A stretch of DNA of 18,316 bases from contig CAAGGG010000062.1 of the NCBI GenBank assembly GCA_900769355.1, positions 1 through 18,316 of the forward strand, written 5' to 3'. Below, piece after piece: positions 14,138-18,316 of the stretch (position 1 is the stretch's first letter; the number at the start of each line of letters is the position of its first letter). The notes below the pieces were generated by a model. It was not told the DNA's origin. It saw only the letters and a list, made by a program, of their open reading frames with translations, and searched no databases. Source of the DNA: Candidatus Gastranaerophilales bacterium. Its GTDB lineage: Bacteria > Cyanobacteriota > Vampirovibrionia > Gastranaerophilales > Gastranaerophilaceae. The position numbers were made by a program, and so were the translations under genes.

Positions 14138-15919
14138 TTAGTCTGCAAGAACGTACATTTCGCAATTTTTACAATCAAACTTTAACGGATATTTTTTGCC
14201 TTTTTCATCGATTAAAAATAATTTTTTCGGCGATTTGCACATATTGAGTGCAAATTTCAGACAATGTTTTGTGTGCATAAGCTCAATAGGGCGTGCTTTT
14301 GGCAAATTTGTTTCAAACGACATTTCACAAACATTACACCCAGCATTTTCATAAAAACATTTTGCCTGAGAATTATGGATATTTGCTCTGTAATCTAATT
14401 CTTTTTTGGGAAATTCCACTTGCCGTAACGGTTTTTGGACTTCTCTTTTGTAATTTTTCAGGCGTTCGTCCATAAGTTTGTCGAGAATATTTCGTCTTAA
14501 TTCGTTTATTTCAGAAATAGGCAAAAACGGTAATTCACTATGAATTTCAACGTTTTCACAATAAAAATCGCTTTCACCCGTTTTTTGAAGTTGCGTAATG
14601 AAATTTGATTTCATCTTGTCCGAATTTTTCGCCTGTTCAGTTGTAGAAATCGGCATTTGGACTGTATTTTTGTCCTCATCAATTGCTTTTAGACAAGAGT
14701 TTTTAAAGATGAATTTTACGCCGATTTTTCGTTTTGTTTTAGAATTTTCGAGTTGTTTTTCAAATTTGCTGTCAAAGTTTCTGAAAACCTCTACACCAAC
14801 GGCGATTTTGTCCATTTTGTTCGGGTAAATTTTATTCCCCTCAACTTTGTTTATAAGACAGCCTGTTTCATTGAAATAGAGCCCGTCTTGCGGATTTAAT
14901 GTATAATTTGCTCGCTTGTCTTTTGTTATTTCAAACCAATTTTTACCGACTTTTGAGATTTTTCCCAAGTGTTCGCCGAGTGATTTTGGACTGTCAAAGT
15001 TAAAACATTTTTTTCTTTCGGTAAGAAAATAGTCTGTGAAACCTCTGTTGAAACTTTTTCTAACGTCGGGTTCAAAATCCAAAAATACCTTGCCTGAAGA
15101 AGTTTTTAGTACCAGTTTGTCGATTTCTTTTCGGTAATATGCGACGACGTTTTTGACATAATTCATATCCTTCAAACGCCCTTCAATTTTGAAAGATTTT
15201 ACACCTGCATCAATCAGTGCTTTCAAATGTTTTGAGGCATTAAAATCCTTCATGCTCAACAAATACTTGTCTTTTGCCAAAACATTTCCAGCATCATCAA
15301 CTAATGTGTACTTTTTGCGACAAGCCTGAGCACATTCACCCCTGTTGGCAGACCTTCCGCCAATATATTGGCTCATATAGCATTGTCCGCTGTAAGAAAC
15401 GCAAAGTGCCCCATGGACAAATGTTTCAACCTCAATCGGTTCGTCTTTTGAAGCGTAATCACAAATTTCTTTAATCTTTTCCAGCGAAAGTTCACGTGCC
15501 AAAATTACACGCGAAGCCCCCATTTCTTTGAAAAATTTAACCTTATCCAAACCACGATTGTCGCATTGTGTGCTTGCATGAAGTGCAATTGGCGGAAGTT
15601 TCCCGTCTAGTGCAAGTTTAAAAATCCCCATATCCTGAACAATTATGGCATCAACTCCGATTTCATAAAGTTGTTGGATTAATTTTTCCGCTTCAATAAG
15701 CTCACTGTCTGTCAAAATCGTATTTACTGTCACGTGAACTTTCACATAAAACTTGTGTGCATAGTCGACAATTTCCTTGATATCTTCAAGTGAATTCCCG
15801 ACTTTTTTGCGAGCACCAAAATTTTGTGCTCCAATATAAATTGCGTCACAGCCTGAATTTATTGCAACTATTGCAGTTTGTTTGTCCTTTGCAGGTGCCA
15901 AAAGTTCAACTTTTCTCAT
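14138..15919 (-). CDS. U32 'peptidase' family protein, RlhA-like (23S rRNA C-hydroxylation type)
   Basis: A 593-residue protein. The N-terminal U32 domain (1-265) begins VELLAPAKDKQTAIVAINSGCDAIYIG and carries the family signature ETFVHGALCVSYSGQCYMS (165-183). Cysteines C173, C180, C196 and C200 are the expected iron-sulfur ligands. The middle region (about 280-490) has FNRGFTDYFL and LGEHLGKI, like the DUF3656 part of RlhA. A C-terminal segment with C552, C560, C583 and C586 (HCLKFALNMC, FDCKNC) could hold a second metal site. U32 proteins of this architecture include RlhA, which with prephenate hydroxylates a 23S rRNA cytidine; shorter members (TrhP) act on tRNA. RNA modification is thus more likely than proteolysis. 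A TATAAT ends 7 bases before the ATG and no Shine-Dalgarno is present, so the transcript may be leaderless. It is divergent from the histidine kinase, with 75 bases between. Confidence 0.9.
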   Translation of the reverse strand: MRKVELLAPAKDKQTAIVAINSGCDAIYIGAQNFGARKKVGNSLEDIKEIVDYAHKFYVKVHVTVNTILTDSELIEAEKLIQQLYEIGVDAIIVQDMGIFKLALDGKLPPIALHASTQCDNRGLDKVKFFKEMGASRVILARELSLEKIKEICDYASKDEPIEVETFVHGALCVSYSGQCYMSQYIGGRSANRGECAQACRKKYTLVDDAGNVLAKDKYLLSMKDFNASKHLKALIDAGVKSFKIEGRLKDMNYVKNVVAYYRKEIDKLVLKTSSGKVFLDFEPDVRKSFNRGFTDYFLTERKKCFNFDSPKSLGEHLGKISKVGKNWFEITKDKRANYTLNPQDGLYFNETGCLINKVEGNKIYPNKMDKIAVGVEVFRNFDSKFEKQLENSKTKRKIGVKFIFKNSCLKAIDEDKNTVQMPISTTEQAKNSDKMKSNFITQLQKTGESDFYCENVEIHSELPFLPISEINELRRNILDKLMDERLKNYKREVQKPLRQVEFPKKELDYRANIHNSQAKCFYENAGCNVCEMSFETNLPKARPIELMHTKHCLKFALNMCKSPKKLFLIDEKGKKYPLKFDCKNCEMYVLAD

Positions 15920-15926
15920 AGAATTT

Positions 15927-15932
15927 ATTATA
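15927..15932 (-). promoter_or_regulatory. -10 element of the U32 gene, leaderless geometry
   Basis: On the minus strand a perfect TATAAT is followed after 7 bases by the ATG of the U32 gene. No good -35 hexamer is seen 16-18 bases upstream, and no Shine-Dalgarno is present. It is weaker evidence than at der or the kinase. Confidence 0.4.
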
Positions 15933-15959
15933 TTACAAATAAAAATATTGCGATTTTAC

Positions 15960-15988
15960 TTAACATAAAGTGATTTATCTGCTATAAT
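15960..15988 (+). promoter_or_regulatory. Promoter of the histidine kinase placing the ATG at +1 (leaderless)
   Basis: TTAACA (15960-15965) and a perfect TATAAT (15983-15988) are spaced by 17 bases, and the ATG follows after exactly 6. No Shine-Dalgarno is present. The in-frame TGA at about 15971 excludes a longer protein. Confidence 0.55.
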
Positions 15989-15994
15989 TCAAGT

Positions 15995-16765
15995 ATGGAT
16001 AATTATGAAGATTTTATTTCTACTGTAAGCCACGAATTAAGGACTCCTCTGACATCAATAAGAGGGTTTTCTCAGACTATGCTTGCGTCTTGGGATAAAC
16101 TTGATGATGAAAGCAAAAAGAAATTTTTAAACATTATCGTTGAACAATCAAACAGGTTAATTAATCTTGTTGAGAATATGCTCTCGGTTACAAAATTGCA
16201 CAATGCAAAAGAAAATTTGATTTTGAAAGAATTTTCGATAAAGCAACCGCTTGAAACAATTGTTTCCATCGTAAAAAACCAGTACAAAGATAAAACTTTT
16301 GAAATAATAATCGACAAATCTACTCCTGCAATTTTGGCTGATACAGACAAGTTCCAACAGATTATGACAAATTTAATTGAAAACGCTGCAAAATACGGGC
16401 TTGAAAACTCGACAATAACCATAAAAGCAGGACTTTCAAATTCAAAAGCTATCGAAGCTAATTGTTATTCCGATAGAGAAAATGTGTCGATTAAAGTAAT
16501 CAATTTTGGGAGCGAAATCCCATCTGAGGATTACGAAAAAATATTCACGAAATTTTCAAGAATTGATAATCCGCTAACCAGAAAAGTTCAAGGAAGCGGA
16601 CTGGGACTATATATTACAAAAAATTTGGTCGAAAAAATGGGTGGCAAAATTTCTGTAAACAGCACGTTGAAAGATGGTTCAAAAGACGTTTATGTTAACA
16701 CTTTTGAGGTGATTTTACCCGCCGAAAACATTGAACAACAAGCGAGGGAAAAATGCAGTCAGTAA
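15995..16765 (+). CDS. Sensor-less cytoplasmic histidine kinase (256 aa)
   Basis: The protein starts almost directly with the dimerisation/phosphoacceptor domain: H13 in VSHELRTPLTSIRGF. The ATPase domain follows with N-box NLIENAAKYG (126-135), a divergent G1 box INFGSEIP (169-176, Asn where Asp is usual), F-box FTKFSRID (184-191) and G2 box GSGLGLYI (200-207). No transmembrane helix, PAS, GAF or HAMP domain is present, and an in-frame stop just upstream shows it is not a truncated reading frame. The signal must come from a partner or from substrate availability. Its last 13 bases overlap the downstream regulator gene, so the two form an operon and probably a cognate pair. Phosphotransfer would be expected to the C-terminal receiver domain of that regulator (D362). 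The gene is preceded by a leaderless-type promoter. Confidence 0.93.
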   Translation: MDNYEDFISTVSHELRTPLTSIRGFSQTMLASWDKLDDESKKKFLNIIVEQSNRLINLVENMLSVTKLHNAKENLILKEFSIKQPLETIVSIVKNQYKDKTFEIIIDKSTPAILADTDKFQQIMTNLIENAAKYGLENSTITIKAGLSNSKAIEANCYSDRENVSIKVINFGSEIPSEDYEKIFTKFSRIDNPLTRKVQGSGLGLYITKNLVEKMGGKISVNSTLKDGSKDVYVNTFEVILPAENIEQQAREKCSQ

Positions 16766-18042
16766 CTCTAATTATCGACAAAAGACGAGAACTGTCCACA
16801 AAGTACAAAAAGCTACTAGAAAACAATCATAGCAAGGTTTTTATAACAAAAAATCTGCTTTCGGCAATGAAACTTATTCAGGATAAAGAGCCTGATTTGA
16901 TTGTCATTTCGGACAGTGTAGACGGGAGTTTGTCCGATTATTGCAAGAAAATTAGAGCTTTGACATACAATATGCGACCAATTATTATTGCGACTTCAAA
17001 ATCTGCCGAGTTGCAAGACAAACTTGATGTTCTTGAAAACGGTGCTGATGATTTTATCTCAGAGCCTGTGAATTCGGAAGAATTTTTGATGCGTGTGAAA
17101 GCTCACTTGCGGAGAGAATTTGAGTCTAATATGGACTTAAAACACCTTCTTCCGGGGAAAAATTACTCAATGCGTGCTCTAAAACGTATCGTAAGCGAGG
17201 AAAAACCTTGGGCTGCAATGCTTGTGAGTATCGAAAATTTTGAAAACTACAAGGAAACTTATACAGAACTTGCCTCAGATAAACTTGTCCAAACCTATTG
17301 TGCAATTATAACTTCTGCCCTTTCAGAAGGAGATTTTTTAGGTGCGATTGCCGAAAACAAGTTTATCATAATTACGGATAGCATAAAATCTGAACAAGTC
17401 GCAAATTATCTGACTTTCGCATTCGATTCGGTTGCCTCAAAATTTTATTCGCAAATGGACAATCGACGCGGGTTTATGATTATGCACGGAGATGAACTCG
17501 CCGGAAGACGTTCCAACTTTGTACATACAACAATTGGGGTTGTGACAAATGAATTCGTTCAGTACAAAGAATCCGGACAGTTGCTGAATGCACTTTTGAG
17601 AATTCACAAACTTGCTGACGTGCCGACAAAATCAAACTTTTTGACCGAAAGACCTTTGATTAGTGGTGAAAATTCGATTGATAATGAGATAAATAATCGA
17701 ATTTTGATAATCGAAGAGGACGAAGCGATGACAATACTTTTGACGACTATACTCGACCTTCAAGGCTATGAGGTGAGCGTTTTAACGGATTATGAAGTCC
17801 CAAATGAAGCTAATCCGCCTGCTTTAATAATTCTTGATGCTGGAAAAATTGATGAGTTAAAAGGTTTAAAATTGTGTCAAAAACTTCGTGAAAATTCGAT
17901 TTTTGATAAAACAAAAATTGTTGTAACTTCGATTTTGCACGATAAAGAGCTTGTTTTGACATCAGGTGCAGATTTGTATATCCCAAAACCTTATGAGATT
18001 TCAAATCTTATAAAATGGGTCGAAAAACTTTTGGATAGGTAG
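16753..18042 (+). CDS. Response regulator: degenerate REC - degenerate GGDEF - intact REC (429 aa)
   Basis: Three domains are visible. REC-1 (about 3-122): the acidic pair is D9-K10, the phosphoacceptor position in PDLIVISDS aligns to S53 (D54 is next to it), and the usual KP lysine is E104 (FISEPV), so it is probably not phosphorylated normally. A GGDEF-like fold (about 145-295) has GAIAENKF (197-204) where GGDEF should be and lacks an RxxD I-site, so it is unlikely to make c-di-GMP. REC-2 (about 315-429) is intact: EED (321-323), phosphoacceptor D362 in LIILDAG, T392 and K412 in YIPKPYE. No DNA-binding domain exists, so output must be by protein contact. GAGGGAAAA precedes the ATG, and the gene overlaps the kinase by 13 bases. 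The end of the gene is followed by 8-bp repeat arrays. Confidence 0.9.
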   Translation: MQSVTLIIDKRRELSTKYKKLLENNHSKVFITKNLLSAMKLIQDKEPDLIVISDSVDGSLSDYCKKIRALTYNMRPIIIATSKSAELQDKLDVLENGADDFISEPVNSEEFLMRVKAHLRREFESNMDLKHLLPGKNYSMRALKRIVSEEKPWAAMLVSIENFENYKETYTELASDKLVQTYCAIITSALSEGDFLGAIAENKFIIITDSIKSEQVANYLTFAFDSVASKFYSQMDNRRGFMIMHGDELAGRRSNFVHTTIGVVTNEFVQYKESGQLLNALLRIHKLADVPTKSNFLTERPLISGENSIDNEINNRILIIEEDEAMTILLTTILDLQGYEVSVLTDYEVPNEANPPALIILDAGKIDELKGLKLCQKLRENSIFDKTKIVVTSILHDKELVLTSGADLYIPKPYEISNLIKWVEKLLDR

Positions 18043-18054
18043 TGGGTTAGTTAG

Positions 18055-18180
18055 ATTGCCAAGGTGCCAAGATGCGAAGTCTGTGTCAAAGCAGCTAAGC
18101 AGCTAGGAAGCGAGGAAGCGAAGCAGCTAGGTTTTTAGAAGTCGATAAGGCGTTAAGACAATAAGGCGATAAGTTCGTTA
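18055..18180. repeat. Three successive 8-bp-period repeat arrays
   Basis: 18055-18078: ATTGCCAA, GGTGCCAA, GATGCGAA. 18091-18130: GCAGCTAA, GCAGCTAG, GAAGCGAG, GAAGCGAA, GCAGCTAG. 18141-18180: GTCGATAA, GGCGTTAA, GACAATAA, GGCGATAA, GTTCGTTA. Each block keeps an exact 8-base register. Most units fit G-N-N-N-N-T/G-A-A/G. The last unit runs into TAAGTTCGTTAC, the reverse complement of the GTAACGAACTTA motif bordering the arrays at 2400 and 12414. Confidence 0.85.
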
Positions 18181-18316
18181 CGGTAAATAAAATATTTTCG
18201 TCATTCTGAAAGCTTAGGTGCTACGCACGTAGCCCTCTGCAACAATATTTATTCATACCTCATATATTGGTAAAGTATCTGAGCGAGTAACGAGCATTAA
18301 TTTTTCTTGCTATTCA
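18173..18316. repeat. Inverted, partial copy of the composite repeat with an embedded 60-bp unit
   Basis: Read in reverse complement this contains the modules of 12315-12448: the 34-base segment (18283-18316) is an exact inverted match to 12327-12360, and CGTCATTCTGAAAGC (18199-18213) is an exact inverted match to 12374-12388. Between them a 60-bp unit (18222-18280, starting TACGCACGTAGCCCTCTG) is inserted. The window ends inside the element, so its full length is unknown. Confidence 0.85.

Overview
This window comes from an AT-rich, anaerobic bacterium using the standard bacterial code. It carries a class III (oxygen-sensitive) ribonucleotide reductase with its activase, and no other reductase is visible here. 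The AT-rich coding style, the mix of two-component and c-di-GMP proteins and the lineage-specific unknown proteins fit a gut anaerobe of the Gastranaerophilales/Vampirovibrionia ('Melainabacteria') type. No rRNA or other marker settles this, so the taxonomic call is a low-confidence inference.

Layout: (1) 1-500 holds a probable 21-residue hydrophobic peptide gene on the minus strand with a near-perfect Shine-Dalgarno, then the terminator of the next gene. (2) 500-2110 (minus) encodes an unrecognised membrane-anchored protein with an Ala/Gly-rich segment and a Cys-containing, LysM-like C-terminus. (3) 2486-3430 is an orphan OppD/DppD-type ABC ATPase; 3695-5647 is a GGDEF + HD-GYP c-di-GMP enzyme; 5791-7116 is the ribosome-assembly GTPase Der. 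(4) 7390-8922 (minus) is a 14-TM EmrB-type drug exporter, divergent from nrdD-nrdG (9325-12071), which overlap by one base. (5) 12459-13997 (minus) is a soluble TPR protein and 14138-15919 (minus) an RlhA-type U32 Fe-S protein. (6) 15995-18042 is an overlapping kinase/regulator pair: a histidine kinase with no sensor domain, and a regulator built as degenerate REC, degenerate GGDEF, intact REC.

Two themes stand out. First, four genes (ABC ATPase, der, U32, kinase) have a -10-like hexamer only 6-7 bases before the ATG and no Shine-Dalgarno, as expected of leaderless mRNAs, while neighbouring genes have ordinary ribosome binding sites. Second, most longer intergenic gaps are filled with an unusual dispersed repeat system: arrays of degenerate 8-bp units in strict 8-base register, a 60-bp tandem unit that supplies the nrdG stop codon, and larger modules with a shared 13-mer and 'TCATTCTGA' palindrome ends. 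One module has an exact 34-base inverted match between 12327-12360 and the right edge of the window.

The ordinary genes cover nucleotide metabolism, ribosome maturation, export and signalling; the repeat system and the leaderless promoters are the parts most worth following up.
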